Of a DNA stretch of 64,000 nucleotides, positions 1-12,612 are shown in pieces. Position 1 is the stretch's first letter, and each line of letters starts with the position of its first letter. Under the pieces are notes generated by a model. The model made no database searches. It saw nothing but the letters and a program-made list of their open reading frames with translations, and was not told the DNA's origin. The DNA comes from Stereocaulon alpinum (lineage: Eukaryota; Ascomycota; Lecanoromycetes; Lecanorales; Stereocaulaceae). The position numbers and the translations under genes were made by a program. Location of the stretch: contig JAEUBA010000079.1 of the NCBI GenBank assembly GCA_018257865.1, positions 89,642-153,641 of the forward strand, read 5' to 3'.

Positions 1-115
1 CTGTGCCTCTCGCAGAAGTACGTATCCACTGCAAGATATGTACACTGGGTATAATAAAAATCAGTATATACGCACCGCGCTTCCCAACCCCCCCCTCCCC
101 CCAAAATTCGTCCCC

Positions 116-1725
116 TCAACCACCATCTTCATCCTCATCATCCTTATCATCCTTATCCTTCCTCTCAACCTTCTTATCCCTCCTCACCTTCGCCATAGCC
201 TCCGTAACTTTCTCATCCTTCTCATCCTCTTTCTCGTCCCAATCGACATCATACTCGTTCGCAATCTGCTTAATCTCTCGCCGATAGGAATTCGCTTCTT
301 CGATCAAAGCGTCCCATTTCTGAACGTCGAAGCCTCTGTCGGCGTAGAGTTTTGTTTGGCGGCGGCTGATTGTGAGGTTGAGGGCTGAGCGGTAGGAGAC
401 TTCGCGATTGTGGTAGAGGAACCAGAGGTAGCCGCAGATTAGTGTGGAGAGACCGACGAGATACTGTAACTTCGTTAGAAGCGTCACCGACGCGAGAGAA
501 GATTGGGTACTTACCGTAACTGGCTCCATAGTGTCCCAGCCTAGGTCCGTCTCGAAGGTGAGTCGGTAGACAACGTACCAGTACATGATCAGCGCTCCAG
601 CGCCGCCCATTGCTACGCGCTGGGCGCTCTTGTGAGCCTGCATGTCGCATTCCTTCTTTATGACGGCCAGGTCGATGATCTTGCTTGCGGTCTTTCGGAG
701 CCTCATACGTAAGTAGTGCGTTCGATCGTTGAAGGACGGTACTGCGACTCGGATCTCCTTTTCTGCACCTTCGATCTCTACGGCGAACTCCTTCCCTCGA
801 GCTGCATCTCGTATGAAGTCTCCAATCTCCGTTGACGAAGACCAGCGAACGAATTTCCTCGGCGCATTCCCTTCTCCAGCTGAGGGCCCTTCGTGGCCAA
901 GGCCACTGTAGCTTTCTACGCCACCTTCACCCAGATTCCCAAATATAGGTTCTGATTTCTTGCCTAGCTTTCCAGTTTTCTCGGATTTGCCATCGAACTT
1001 TGTTTCCTCTAGGTCCCCCTCGTAGTCCTCATGCATATCTTCTGCTGAGTCGTCCTTCTGCTTCTTGTCAGGATCAATCTCATCTTGCTGCGAATCTTCA
1101 GCCCTGAAATGGACTTCAGGGATTTTATTCTCTCCTTTATCGTTTGTAATTGTAGGAAGCTCTGATTGTATGAGGCGTTCTAGATACGACAGTGGCTGAT
1201 GAGGGTGTACAAGAAGTGCGAGGGGCTCGACGTCCTTCCTATCCGAGTTCTTGTCCAGTGTGGTCAGGGGTATGATCAACTTGAGTAGACGTGAGGGAGT
1301 GGTCAGTAGTTTTCCTTAGCACTCGGTTAGTAGATGTAGAAGCGACAATAGGATAGAATCTGACCCTGCGTCATGGCTCCAGCAGAATGCTGGCGCGCAA
1401 CTGGTGGCGTGTCTGAGCCTTCTCGATGCCATGGCGTCCTGGCCTGCTTGTCTTCCTGTTGCTTGTCTATATCGCTCTCAAATGCTGCCTCCTGCCTCGA
1501 TTGGCCGCTTGTGTGGATGTTGCTCGTGAGTCCCGGGTGCCTATGCCTGGCCGGAGGAGTGGCAGGACGCCAGGCGGTTCCGCATGTGTTGTAGGTTGAG
1601 ATGTGAAAGCCCCATGCCGAATGCGTCTCATTACATAACAAGCGAATCGATTTGGTGGCAGGCTGCCTCTTCGGGGTCAATAATGGGCGAATGGAGAAGA
1701 GCGCCCTTGAAGTTGGACCCTGCAT
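116..1725 (-). CDS. MCU: Mitochondrial calcium uniporter pore protein (MCU family), three exons
   Basis: Encodes a 502-residue fungal MCU, the pore of the inner-membrane Ca2+ uniporter. Exons are about 1725-1365, 1314-515 and 463-116; both introns (50 and 51 nt) close in frame. The pore motif WDTMEPVTY is created by joining exons 2 and 3 at residues 380-388: tryptophan, aspartate and the pore glutamate of the WDxxEP signature are all present. It is flanked by two hydrophobic segments, the outer one ending at the motif. The N-terminal ~110 residues are rich in Arg/Ser/Thr and lack acidic runs, as expected for a mitochondrial presequence. The C-terminus is a very acidic/lysine-rich coiled tail facing the matrix. 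The 5' intron donor (GTCAGA) is weak but the acceptor has a TACTAAC branch point and restores the conserved GKLLTTPSRLLKL block. Identity is strong; the exact start codon is inferred. Confidence 0.9.
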
Positions 1726-2409
1726 TTTGACCGCACGCCGTAGAAGATATCGCAATCTTTTAAGTCTAAGGAACAAGACATGTCCAGGGGAAAGTAAGGG
1801 GCTAAGGCAGCAATAGACGTTTTGTACGAATCCATCTCCAGCTTGATGCAAATCGACCGCAGAGAAACCTGGCCAAATGCCAAGGCAAGAGAGGACGTTA
1901 TAGGGCTGACCCCTTTCTCCCCTTCAGATGCCGATTGTCTTGATCGTCCCTCCCCATTGCACGACAAGCTGCCGATCCAAACTTCATTCGCTTCGCTATG
2001 TAGATAGAGAGGAGAATTAACGGTCTTTCATTAAGGTCATTAAGCTGGCCGCTAATCTCTGATGCCTTTACCGCCATGAAACCATCGCTATGCTGAGACA
2101 TGCAGGAACGCTCACATTGAATGACAGCAGTCCGTACTGAAACATCAAGCTAGATGCAAAGCATATAGTACGATGCTGAAAGATTGATCATTACCTCCTC
2201 AATGGATGAAACAAAAATGCCACGCTCGCGCGAATGAGTTTTTTCTGCTACACGTTTTCTCTGCCTCCAACGAATGGTTCTAAGGTCATGGTCGTCGTAA
2301 ATCGTCTCGTTAGGCCGTAAGGATTATCTCAAATGATGTCGTAATGTCGTTAAACGGGAAAGCTTCGCTTTTGCAACCGCCATTGTGCAGTTTCAACCTG
2401 ATCTCAAGC
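1726..2409. other. Intergenic, MCU upstream region
   Basis: No gene recognised. Short open frames on both strands lack codon or family signals. It should contain the MCU promoter, which fires leftward from about 1725, and the 3' end of the minus-strand gene ending at 2410. Confidence 0.5.
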
Positions 2410-2831
2410 TCAGTACCGTCCTCCGCTGCGTCTCGAGGTTCTGCTGCCGCCACTGTGCCTGTAGCTATCCCCGGAAGATCGCCTGCTATCATAGCTTGTG
2501 GGGCTACTGCCGCCGCTTCTGCTTCCGCTGCTTCTAGAGTCATCCGTGTAGACGCTTCCACGTTCGGTCCCAATGGCAATTGGCCTTCCTTGGATCACCT
2601 CCCCACTTGCCCGTCCCTTGTGGCGGGTTGGATACATGCCATCACTCTTGGAGAAATTTTGACAAATCAAGTACGCACGCATCGCGGCATTTTCACGAGC
2701 TAGCCGTTCGCTTTCGAATGCTGTGTCTGTCTGGTACTCTCGGTTGTTGACACGTGCCACGCATACGAAGCCAGTCCTGGTACGAAATGCGGCGTAAATG
2801 GGTTCTGGCCATTGACGACGATGGCATAGGT
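2410..2831 (-). CDS. dsRNA-binding-domain-like protein, C-terminal exon(s), 5' end unresolved
   Basis: A minus-strand exon of about 139 codons begins after a clear intron 3' end (branch TACTGAC, acceptor CTAG just before 2831) and stops at 2410. Its first 70 residues have the pattern of a divergent double-stranded-RNA-binding fold: an RRQWPEPIY start, a hydrophobic strand (FVCVARV), then a helix with ENAAMRAYLICQNFS. This matches the C-terminal module of small fungal proteins I recall as dsRBD-like. The last 40 residues are Ser/Arg/Gly-rich and disordered. There is no ATG in the right place, so one or more 5' exons must lie upstream, probably between 2870 and 3700, where minus-strand open stretches (3040-3294, 3375-3644) could contribute. 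I could not join them convincingly. Partial model; function is inferred only from the fold-like pattern. Confidence 0.45.
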
Positions 2832-4444
2832 CTAGTTGTCATAAGTCAGTATTGGCGCTTCCACAAATAGCTAGCCATAAGCAGGTCTATCTCTTGTGCC
2901 AATGCGCGTTAGATAACAAAAGAAAGAGCCAGCAATGTAGATCTTGCAATTGTTGTCATATAGAAGACCAATTAAGAGAATAGCGTGCCCGATCTCCCAA
3001 TGGTAACGGCAGTCCAACACCAAATGATCCCTCGTAGACTCACAAGTCGGCCACACTATCAAGAAACGTACGCGGGCTGGTAAATTTCAAAAGCACTAAA
3101 AATTGAAATCTGACATTATGGGTTTTGAAACCAAAGAGAGGACTGACTGGACAAATATTCCTGGTAGTACATATCGACGATGCTGCTGTAGGTCCAAGTC
3201 CAGAGGATGTACCAGATACCAATACCTCAGGCACTAGCAGAAACGCCTCTCCTGGTGTATGCTGCTGGTGGCCGTAGAAGGCGTTGATGCCCAAGGAAGC
3301 ACTACGAGGTCCCAGAGATAGACGCCGTTTCCTATCCGGTTATGGTTGCTCTGACAAAACGCCTTCTTGCAGATTCAGGTACAGAGACAGTCTAGTATGA
3401 AAAGATGCAAGTCGGAGAATTTGTATTGTGTGGAAGGAACCTGGATCTTGGAGATGCAGCCCAGCGGAAGGTTTATATCACTACCAGATCTGTCCAAATA
3501 ACGGACAGCGAAGAAGTGGAGACCCAGATGCTTGGCGGGCATTGGTAGGGATTTTTTGGCCTGCATGATGTTCCATGTCTGCGGCTCAGTGACTAACTCA
3601 AGCGACGATGTGCTGGCGAACACTTTACCAGTGAAATTCAACAAGTACCGAGTTGATGAGCGATTGGCCTATTGAGTCGTTACAACGGATCGGTCCAGGC
3701 AAGGGAATTGCATTGACTGACGTGCAGATGCCCTAGAATCTTCCTGGCCGTCGCCACGCTAGAACTGCGCGTCAGTGGCGAACAAGACGCCTGGTCGGGT
3801 GACGACCCAATTTTGTGGGAACATCCTCGGAGGGATAGGTACCAGACCCCGCCAGATTGAGTACTAAAGTACATCTAGACACGTTGACTGCTGCGTTATT
3901 TCGGCGTTTTGACCCTCTTCTTGCCTAATGCGAAGAAGATCCGGACCAGGCGTTTTGCGTTGTCAAGGTGAAGATCCACCCCCGAGTACTAGGACGGGAG
4001 CGGACAGCCAGATCATGGGCGTTGCATAAAGTCCACGTCCAACACAGGCACTGGTAGTACCGTAGGATTGAACATTGGCGGTCCCTTACTGGAGGCTAAA
4101 CTTGAGGCTTTAACCCTCGGCGGCGCTCGTTGCGCTTAAAAGATAGTGGAATTGGCGGTCATTGGGGAGATCCCACGTCCAGCTCGGGGATACTTTGCTG
4201 TTCACCTTCGTGTCACTAATTAAAAAGGGCCCCCAAAAGCCACTGCTGACAGTGATGACGCTTTTTCTGCATCCAGGATTGGTAGGCAAGAGGAGTCGGG
4301 CGTGGTTCCTTTTCGACGGTGTGCATGTGTGATGAGTTGGCAATGCGCTTGACGTTGCAGGGCCGCATGCGTTGGAAAATCCAGGAACGGCTACTCGACT
4401 CGGACGAACTCGAAGTGTAATTCGTAGCCTGGTAGCTTCTTTTA
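2832..4444. other. Unresolved region, possible 5' exons of the dsRBD-like gene
   Basis: Contains short minus-strand open stretches (for example 3375-3644 and 3040-3294) with partly protein-like composition, but no domain that I recognise and no set of splice sites that joins them in frame. The right part (4100-4440) shows overlapping open frames without family signals. Confidence 0.3.
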
Positions 4445-5017
4445 TCATCCTCTGAAGATCGGATTGGGGTCATGTCTAGATGCTGGCAAATCGATAGCAA
4501 GCAGCTTCGTAGCACGCTCCGTCCCAATCACAGAAGGTTGTAGGTTTCCGCCTCTCGTTGCAGGTTATGATCTCACCTCTGATGCAATCAAATATTTTGT
4601 TTTCTCGAGCTCGTCATAACTCAGGCAAATGTCTCTCACCAGCTCTTCCGGGCCAGAGCATAACGGCGCTTCAATAACCGAATTAGTGGGAGCTGACGGC
4701 CTACCCGTTCGTCCAAGTTCATGCAGCTAAGATGCGCCTGCGTCGAGCCGTTGGTCCTGCTAGCGGGCTGGTCTTGAGACTTGTTAAGCTCATAGTGCCT
4801 TAGACCCTTGGGGCCTGCACGGGAGATTACCTCCAGACCTGCGAGCGGTAGATACCCCAGCGCATTTAAGGACTGTAGGATCTACGAAGGATGAGGAGGT
4901 GGACGTGGAGTTAAGGTCTGACCAGGGTGGAAAGTCAATCCCCACGCGTTCGGCTAGTCCCGATTGGGCGCAAGATGATCGCTCTCTACTAGATCCTAAT
5001 GATGATTGGTCTACTGC
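4445..5017 (-). CDS. Possible small multi-exon gene of unknown function
   Basis: Downstream of RAM1 on the same strand, three protein-like stretches can be joined by plausible splice sites. The first, about 5017-4830, is Ser/Thr-rich and ends at a GGTAATC donor. The second, about 4695-4573, carries an acidic amphipathic block (EELVRDICLSYDELEKT) and ends at a GAG/GTGAGA donor. The third, about 4500-4445, reads LLAIDLPASRHDPNPI before a TGA. The phases agree, but one intron would be near 138 nt, no start codon was found, and no family is recognised. It could equally be a decayed gene. Treat as a hypothesis. Confidence 0.22.
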
Positions 5018-5065
5018 CTAATCAAGAAGCTACCTAGGTATCGAAGTGATACCGGAGCATGACCC

Positions 5066-6965
5066 TCAGAATCCCGTCTTCTGGCTGAACAACCCATGAC
5101 ATCGTTCTACAGCACCCCACGGAATCACATAAATGGGGTGCAGCGATCTTAGCATGGTTTGTGCATCACCAAAGTCGTCTTCCTTGTTCATATCCCGTTG
5201 TGGGCCCTTTCTTGAAGAATTCCAGTGGAAAGCTGAATTTACTGGATATCCCGCTTCCGCGTCCCGTGTGCCGCTGTAAGAGCTGTAGTGCTGGGTAGAA
5301 CTAAGGCCTGCCAGGGTATAGCACGTGTGATATGCATCTGGTATCCTGCAGGCTCCTGCTTAGCGATACGTGTGCTCTGTATGGCATGCCTCACTCACGT
5401 GTTAGGCTTATCTCTCATACCACCGTCATCCGCTTGACAGCACGATAGGATATAGCGTGTCAACCCTTCTTGACTATACCAATTTCCAATCTTCGACGTG
5501 GTTATTGACCCGGATGGCTGCGACGCGTTCATGGCTGCGTCAATCAGAGGCCAACAGCCTCCTACCCAGTGGCTGTAGCACCCGTCTACGAGCTTATTAG
5601 TACGACCAGAGAAGCCACCCTCTGGCGCATGCTGTCGCGAAGATAGCCAAGAAATCAATAGTGGCAAATCTAGATACCTGGCACATCGTGCATTAGTGAA
5701 TAGGATCCTGGGTCGGAAGCCGGAAGCAACCCACTTTGGTAGCATCTCGCGTGGAGATCCAAGAATGCAGAGACACGCAAGGGCACAGAATGCATATGCG
5801 CCATGAGCTTCGCTCTGCGGCCTTCCAGATATGCCGCCTTCGAAGGTTTGACCTAGACCCATAGATAAGCTTGACTTGACGAATGATGTCTCATGGATCC
5901 TTACACCGAGACAGATATTCTGGTAGACCGTCCAGAAAAGAAGCAAAGCCACGAGCACGTGTTGGCGCATTAGGAGGTAGCTCGAGAGGGAGAGCAAGCA
6001 AGGATATGATGGTCATTGAACAGTACGCGCCACTGCAAGAGTCAGTTTGAGGTTAGATCTTCCTTGGGGATCTTCGATGTTACTGCACCGTACGTCTTCC
6101 TCTCCACCTACGCACATGCTAAATCCTCCGTCGCTCTGCTTTAATTGGCCAAGCCATCGCCATCTACGTAGACAATCGTATTAGTCCTTCGCTGATCACC
6201 ATGCTTGTGAATTCCTCACAAAGCTCGACGGCCGATCATGTCTAGACTCTCGCTTCCTCCGACCATGGCAAGGCTCAATACAGCAGCATAGGATGTTGCA
6301 ACATGCGACAGCTGCCCGTGGCCTGCTCCAAAGCCCCCACCAAGGTTCTGACACACGGACAACGTCTCCACAACCCTAGACTTCGTTTAGAGTTAACTAG
6401 CCATGGAAGGATTGAGGCGAATGTGGAACACTGGGCATGGCAGGATTGCATACCTTTGTTGATACGTTTCCACGTTCTCGCCCAGCAGACTGAGAGCGGT
6501 CAATGACCAGTAAAGAACCCATGGCCGAACAGAATCATATGGTATGTATCGTGCATTCTCGATAGTATAATGCAAGAAATCGACATGATCCTCACGTTCA
6601 AGACTCGGAATGCCTTGGCCATTGACTCTGAAAACGCTCCTACCAGAGGCGGAGAGGTGGGGCAAGCATCGCTGGATTACGTTGTCTTGCGAAATGGATG
6701 TGTCTGTGGTCAGAGTGTCTTTGATAGGAGGTAGCGTTGTGTAGAGATCCGGTACCTGCAATCTGCCTTGTGCCTGATCAAATATTGCTTCGAGGCTCAA
6801 GGGGTCAGTACCATCGCGAGAGATCAACTCTTCCTGTTCGTCCCGGTCAACAGTTCTATCTGAAGCCATGTAGTTTTCATACCCGTCTCTTCGATGTAAT
6901 TGCCTCAGAGGCGTCCGTGATCTAGAATTGTGAATGACTCTCCGTCGCTTTGGTTTAGTTCTCAT
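5066..6965 (-). CDS. RAM1: Protein farnesyltransferase beta subunit, seven exons
   Basis: Encodes the catalytic zinc-binding beta subunit that, with the alpha subunit Ram2, farnesylates CaaX proteins such as Ras and a-factor-type pheromones. Exons: 6965-6454, 6375-6220, 6163-6089, 6032-5905, 5852-5735, 5677-5399, 5345-5066; the sum is 1548 nt (515 residues) and all six introns (52-78 nt) restore conserved blocks. Prenyltransferase repeats are visible: GGGFGAGHGQLSH, SDGGFSMCVGGEEDVRGAYC, CQTFEGGISG and EGGFSGRTNKLVDGCYSHW. The zinc ligands are the Asp and Cys of LVDGC and the His of PDAYHTCY near the C-terminus. The start is uncertain: an inner ATG at 6869 would remove a basic 32-residue extension. 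The short exons explain why no long single open frame is seen here. Confidence 0.9.
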
Positions 6966-9130
6966 ACTTGACGGGGTTGTAGATCATTCTGAGACATTGC
7001 ATGCTATTGTTTTCTGCATGTTTCACACAAGCGGGATCTCACAACGTGGGAAGTGCACCATTGGAGCAGATCAATACCGTAGTCGAGCGTTTTACAGACA
7101 TGTAGGGGTGGCGGAATGCTACCTTAATCTACTTAGAGACAGACGCTGCTCACATGGATCTTCTGGTGTGAGTTTTCTGGAAGTGGGGACATCGACCAAT
7201 TAGAATTCACACTTCCATTCAGCCCTACGAACACTCGGAAAATCGCTTTCGTTTGTCTCATGACCTTTGCTTCTGCCCACATCGCGATATCACGATATCG
7301 CATGTAATCTGCATAAACCGAGTCACACTTTTCAATTGTTGAGTGCCGCCAGATCTCTTCTGCTGCCCTGAACGCCCGCAAGTTAGCAGCCTCATACAAG
7401 ATCCACCGCTCAGTGTCGCGAAGGAATAGCTTTCAACAGTGAAGCTTGCTTGGGTCGGCAAAAGCTTGCATGGAGAGAATAAAAGTTTGGCGCATTGGAT
7501 TGCCTGCGCAACGCCCTTTCGATCAAGAAGAAGGCCTGCTTTCATCGGAAACATATAATACTGCCCCAGTTTATATAGACGAAAATCAATACATGCCTAT
7601 CACGTACACCGCTTAATGCTGGAAGGGAATCGCCTTGCCTCGAACACTTCTCTGACCAGCTGCTTCTCCGTTACATTTTCTCGTTCGCCAGCAGTGCTAG
7701 TTTCACTTTGTCACCGCTCACCGCAGCTGCCTTCTCGGGCTGTCGATTGGAATTTCGAAAAACGTTGGTATCTGTTGATTCTACATTCTGTCCCATCAAG
7801 GCTTGTCCATCTGTCAGGTACAGAGCCCCACAAGTGTTTCGCTATTCACCGCCAATCAGAGATCCTCAAGCGGTGTCATGTACCGCCGTTGTAGCTGACT
7901 GCTTGGTCCGGGTATTAGGCTACTTCATAAGAGTATCCGGGGCGCGGCTGTATAGTAACTCAAGGGAGAGTGGGGGTTAAGAGGCCACTAATTTCAATAG
8001 TGGATATCGACTCATCCCTTGCTTCGAAAACAGAGGCGTGATCTCTTGCAGGAGGCATGAGCAAGGCACGCAGAAACATGGAGAACGAACAACGTGCAAT
8101 GCGCTACCACTTGCTTTCGAACGTCATACCGCCCTCCGAGAGCAATAGCTTGGCGTTTGTGATAATTCTGTGCTCGGATGCTTGTGAGGGCATTCCGTTC
8201 CGGGGTAGGTCAATCGATGGACTCAAGCTGTTGTAGTATGCTATATTTCATAAGAAACATAGCTTGAGTCTGGACTTTCGCTAGAAGATGCGATTTCTAG
8301 CTCATCAGCCTCTGGGAAACAGCCTCCTTCAGGAAACATGAAATATGAGACTGAAGCAGAATTTAAGTTGATATATTGACTTCGCAACGGTTCTGACCCC
8401 GCGGAAATGCCCCGAGTCAACGCGTCCTAAGATAAGCGGCTATGTCATATGAGGGATTACAAACCTAACATCCCTCGGGCTTCTCCGACAAGAAGTTTCC
8501 TCCGATGACTCGCGCCACCACAGTCATTCTTGTAGAATCTGATTCATTTGCTTCATGTTTCTAATGTGAATGAATATCATGACCATCTATGAAATATTAC
8601 ACAACAGCATAGAGTTCCTCGATGTGTGAGCATGGGGTCGGGACGGCCGCGCACGCCAACTCAATAAGCAAACACCATGGAGCGCCATCCGTCAAACGGT
8701 CAGTTTTAGGCTGGACGAGTGTCGCGGTTGATTGGATGGTCTCGAAGCGCCCCAGATGTTTTGGGGCAAAGTATGGGGCGATGCCTGCCAAAGTAGCGTG
8801 CTTACGCCAAGCTATTTCCCCACTTTGCCCTATCAGTCTTGACTCTTGCGGGAGGTGTTGTACCTTCACCGCTTCTTACGGATCAGGTTATCGATCCCCC
8901 TCCCCCCTCCCCCTCCCGTATCACACCCTGCTTCAGTCAGATTCTCTCTCCCCCATCCCCTCACCATCCCCCCGATCCCCGATCTAATACTACTCTAACT
9001 AGGCCCCTCTGAGAGAGAGCTGACACCCCGACTGTCCCTCCAATGGCTCTAATGTCTTCTTCATCCTCTCGTCCTTTACGATAATCTTAGTGATTACATC
9101 CTCCGTCAGGCCAACTCAAGTCAGCCTACC
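6966..9130. other. Long intergenic stretch with one possible orphan exon
   Basis: About 2.2 kb between divergent genes RAM1 and the zinc-cluster regulator. A minus-strand stretch at about 7215-7425 reads like a helical protein (for example RAAEEIWRHSTIEKC and AMWAEAKVMRQTKAIF), possibly one exon after an AAAG acceptor, but I could not find partners and recognise no family. The final 250 bases (8880-9000) are very C/T-rich, typical of a fungal promoter/leader ahead of the gene at 9131. Nothing else is supported. Confidence 0.4.
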
Positions 9131-11634
9131 ATGGACGGAAACTTGGCTTCGGAGGCCTTGGGGGCTTTCGACTATGATCCACGAAATCCGCAATATCCAT
9201 ATGCTCGAGTCACTTATCCCATACCCACCACGGGAGATGGTTCGCGACGAAGCCCCAGCACTATGAAGCGGTCAACTACTCCAATTCAAACTCAATTGTA
9301 TGATCAGCCGACAAGCCAGCTGCCTCAACAACTGCCTCAGGCACAGGCTTATATACCAGACTGGCGCCTCGAGCGACAGGCGCAATCCCAACTCGGATAT
9401 CAGTTCGAGGGGTCATATCCTTCTGATCCTACCTATACTCAACCGTATCTCGCTGCAGGATATACAATGCCTTATCAGACATCACCTACCGACTATGTGT
9501 CTCAAGGGCAATACGACCCGACCTTGGCCGTGGGTGGATCATACGTCCCCATGACCAATCATTTGGATGGTGGCATACCTTTCGATTTCCAAGACTTCTC
9601 CAGTGAACTCCTTTATCCCATGGCAAGTGGCCTACCAGACATGACGTTGGCCCAGCAAAATCTGAGCAACTCGCCTACGGATACGTCTCTCGAGGTTCGG
9701 TCCCTATCGAGTAGTGACAATGGCTGGATTGAACTACCCCGCCATTCTTTCGACGGAGCAGGATCGTACCAAGCTCCACAATATGGTGCTATCTTCAATC
9801 CCGAAGAAACACTACACGGACGGACATTTTCCGATTCTTCGTGCTCCGACGCCGAGCAACAGTCGCAACATTCTTGGGGCAGTTGGGTGGACGTTCCGCA
9901 ACATGCTATTGGTTCCCCCAGTAGTGATGGCATGGGAGAAATTGACCCTCGAGAATTTTTCCAGGATTTTACTGACCAAGGTTCGCTGTCGCCATATATA
10001 AAGCAGGAGAAGCAGCCGCAACCAAATCTTTCGCCAATCTCAACATCATCCGGGGCCAAGCCACTAAGGATCAAGACGTCGTCCTCTCCACAGCGCTCTC
10101 CAACTTCAACAGGGAGGGGTTCACCTCCAGGAAAGCGACAGCCAAAGAAAAATTCCACCAGCAAGGCCACCAAACCATCGACGAGACGTCTACCACCAGT
10201 CCCCAAGGCCGAAACAGAGAAGCGGATAGGGAAGAGAACAGGCCCCCTTCGGCCCGAACAGAGGAAGCAAGCTGGTGAGATCCGAAAGTTGGGAGCTTGT
10301 CTTCGCTGCAAATTCCTGAAAAAGACCGTGAGTTTCCTTGCGATCCATGTATAAGGCTTTGCTCAGGTTCAATACAGTGTGACAAAGGAGAACCATGTGG
10401 AGGTTGTCAACCGTCTCATGCTCGCCTTTGGCAGGTTCCCTGTACCAGAATCGATATCAAGGACATCGCATATTTCATGAACGACTGGAGGGCCGATTGC
10501 GAGCGCCACGTCAGTCTTGAGATGTCTGTGAAGAACATCAGAGGCTATTCAAATGTCGAGCGGACGCTGTTTATTACCCATGGTTACGGTCATATGTTAC
10601 CTGTTCGAGCTCGTGAGGTGTACGTCCGTGATGAGAGATGCTTTGGCTTGGACTGGGTGGAAACAGTTCAAGAAGTTCCAACCGAGCACTCCGTCAACAC
10701 GGCAAAGCTGGTTTCTGGTAACGACGGGATCAACAAGAAGTTCCTTGACGAATACCTCGACCGACATATAGACGGGGGCTTCGAGAAGTTTGTCGACGAA
10801 TACTTTGAGGGTACACCGTTCCTAACACAAATGCTTAAGACAGCGTATAGATACTGGCAACGTGACAGGACACCAGTGATCAGAAAATGCATGAAACTGC
10901 TTCTTGCTTACAATCTTACCCAGCACGTCACCATGGTGGAGGGGATCCCTGATGAGGAAGGCTTCCTCGGCAGGATCGACGACCCGACCTCGAAGTTCTG
11001 TGGACGGACTGTGGCTCCCATGATGATCAACTTCGAGATAAAATGTGCTATGGCTGATATGTGGCGGGAACTGCAAAAAGAGATACTGGAAGAGCTATCA
11101 ACCTTGTATTCGCGTTTCTACGGGGGTAAGGACAAGTCTAGGCTTTGGCCAACTATATTCATGGTCTCTTCAATCTTACTCGCGGTATGGGAGGAGATGC
11201 AATTCGATTGCCATTATCGCGTCCCGGTAAGTCTCCAAGATATCTACTGCTTTAAAACTCGCTGACCCAGAGCAGGATAAAGAGGTCGTCTATAGGTTTT
11301 GTAACGACATGGAAGCTACACCAGTCGGCGTCATCGTCGGCCTTTTCTCCACCATCTCCTGCAAAAACCCCTCCTTTCAGGAATGGTCTACTCCCAAACA
11401 CCACCCCGTGTGCAACTCGAACCCGGCCGTTTGTGACGCTATGGTGGAAATTCGCAATCATGTAACGAGTCACGGTAAGCTGGCTTCGTACCTCCCTGCC
11501 AAGAGTTTATTCTGACCCTATTCACAGACAAATACTTACGATCCCGATGTGAGACGTCCTTCGATCGAGATGACTTCGACTCCTTGGCGGGCAAGTTCAC
11601 CTCCCAGCTCGTGATTCGAGCTTCTGCATGCTAG
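9131..11634 (+). CDS. Zn2Cys6-type transcription regulator with central zinc cluster
   Basis: Encodes 783 residues from exons 9131-10327, 10378-11226, 11276-11474 and 11528-11634. Residues 1-370 are disordered, rich in Gln, Pro, Ser and Tyr, like an activation region. A basic Pro/Lys/Arg segment follows and then a six-cysteine cluster around residue 390 that is split by intron 1: spacing C-x2-C-x6-C-x5-C-x2-C-x11-C. The first five spacings fit the GAL4-type binuclear cluster; the last loop is longer than the usual 6-9. The ~350-residue C-terminal part is mainly helical and looks like a regulatory domain, but lacks a motif I can name. The cluster is central rather than N-terminal, as in a set of conserved fungal regulators. 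Target genes cannot be inferred. Confidence 0.8.
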
Positions 11635-12612
11635 CATTCGACGAGACCTACGATTTACGACATGAGGCCCGGGGCTCCCTCACGGCAAGCAACTGGCATG
11701 TCTTATGATTTTGAACTACCAATTCTGAATGGCTGACGCTTTATGTTATGCGTCTATACTTGCCTTTCTTCATGAAGTAACGTGACATTCCGACAGCATA
11801 GCGGTTCTTCGCATGACACGCGATCTTGGTCTGATCTATACGGACAATGTTCATGGGCATATGGAATGAGAAGCACAGAATCTGACACCATCTACGACCC
11901 GTTTCCTTTGGCGACACGGCGAATTCCTCCTGATTTATAGCTCTACGGGCACTCTCTTGCAGGAGGGATGTAGAGTAGCATAGAAAGAAATATAGATTTC
12001 CCGATGTCCCAACTACTTGAAGGTTCAAAGGAGCCAGTTATCGGCACCTAGCCAGCAAGTGATGAGACCTTGTATGGTGTTACGCGTCCAGGCTACAGGC
12101 TTTAGCTTCCTCGATGTATGTTTCGCGAGTTGTGAGACAATGACTGTACAAAGGGTTGAAACCCGAGTTCTTTCACAACAGATTCCTTGACAGAGCAGTC
12201 ACAAGACAGAAAAACAATAATTGGTCAACACTTTCCGATTACACCAGATCGTGAAGGTAAGGTAAGGTAGAGTAGTGTTGGTAGCGTAACAGGAAACTGG
12301 GCGCTTGATGAGGAAAGTGCAACCGAGTCATCAGATGTTTCCAGCCCATTCTTGCCACTTCCAGCCGCCCGCCCTACGTATTATTAATTTATTACCTTAA
12401 CTTATCACTTTCCTGCCTCTAGCGCCGAAACGCAGAGGCTGTGTCATCCGCCATCGGCCGTCCTACAAAACCGCACCTTCCGCAACCCACGTCTCTTCTC
12501 CCTTCTCCTTCACAACAACTCCTTCTACCAACACAAACACTCAAACGCATCTACACCAACATCCACATACACCACCACACTCACTCACAACTACACCTCG
12601 AAATCTATCATC
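11635..12612. promoter_or_regulatory. Intergenic region and UBI4 promoter/leader
   Basis: No gene seen. From about 12470 to 12612 the sequence is almost free of G and rich in C, A and T (CACACTCACTCACAACTACACC-like runs), the usual form of a strong fungal promoter and 5' leader; the tetra-ubiquitin ATG follows at 12613. An AT-rich patch lies at 12378-12405. Confidence 0.55.

Noticed and set aside
9613..10311. Minus-strand 232-codon open frame inside the zinc-cluster gene
   Set aside because: Antisense shadow of a Ser/Pro/Gln-rich coding exon; the sense strand has the splice sites and the Cys cluster.
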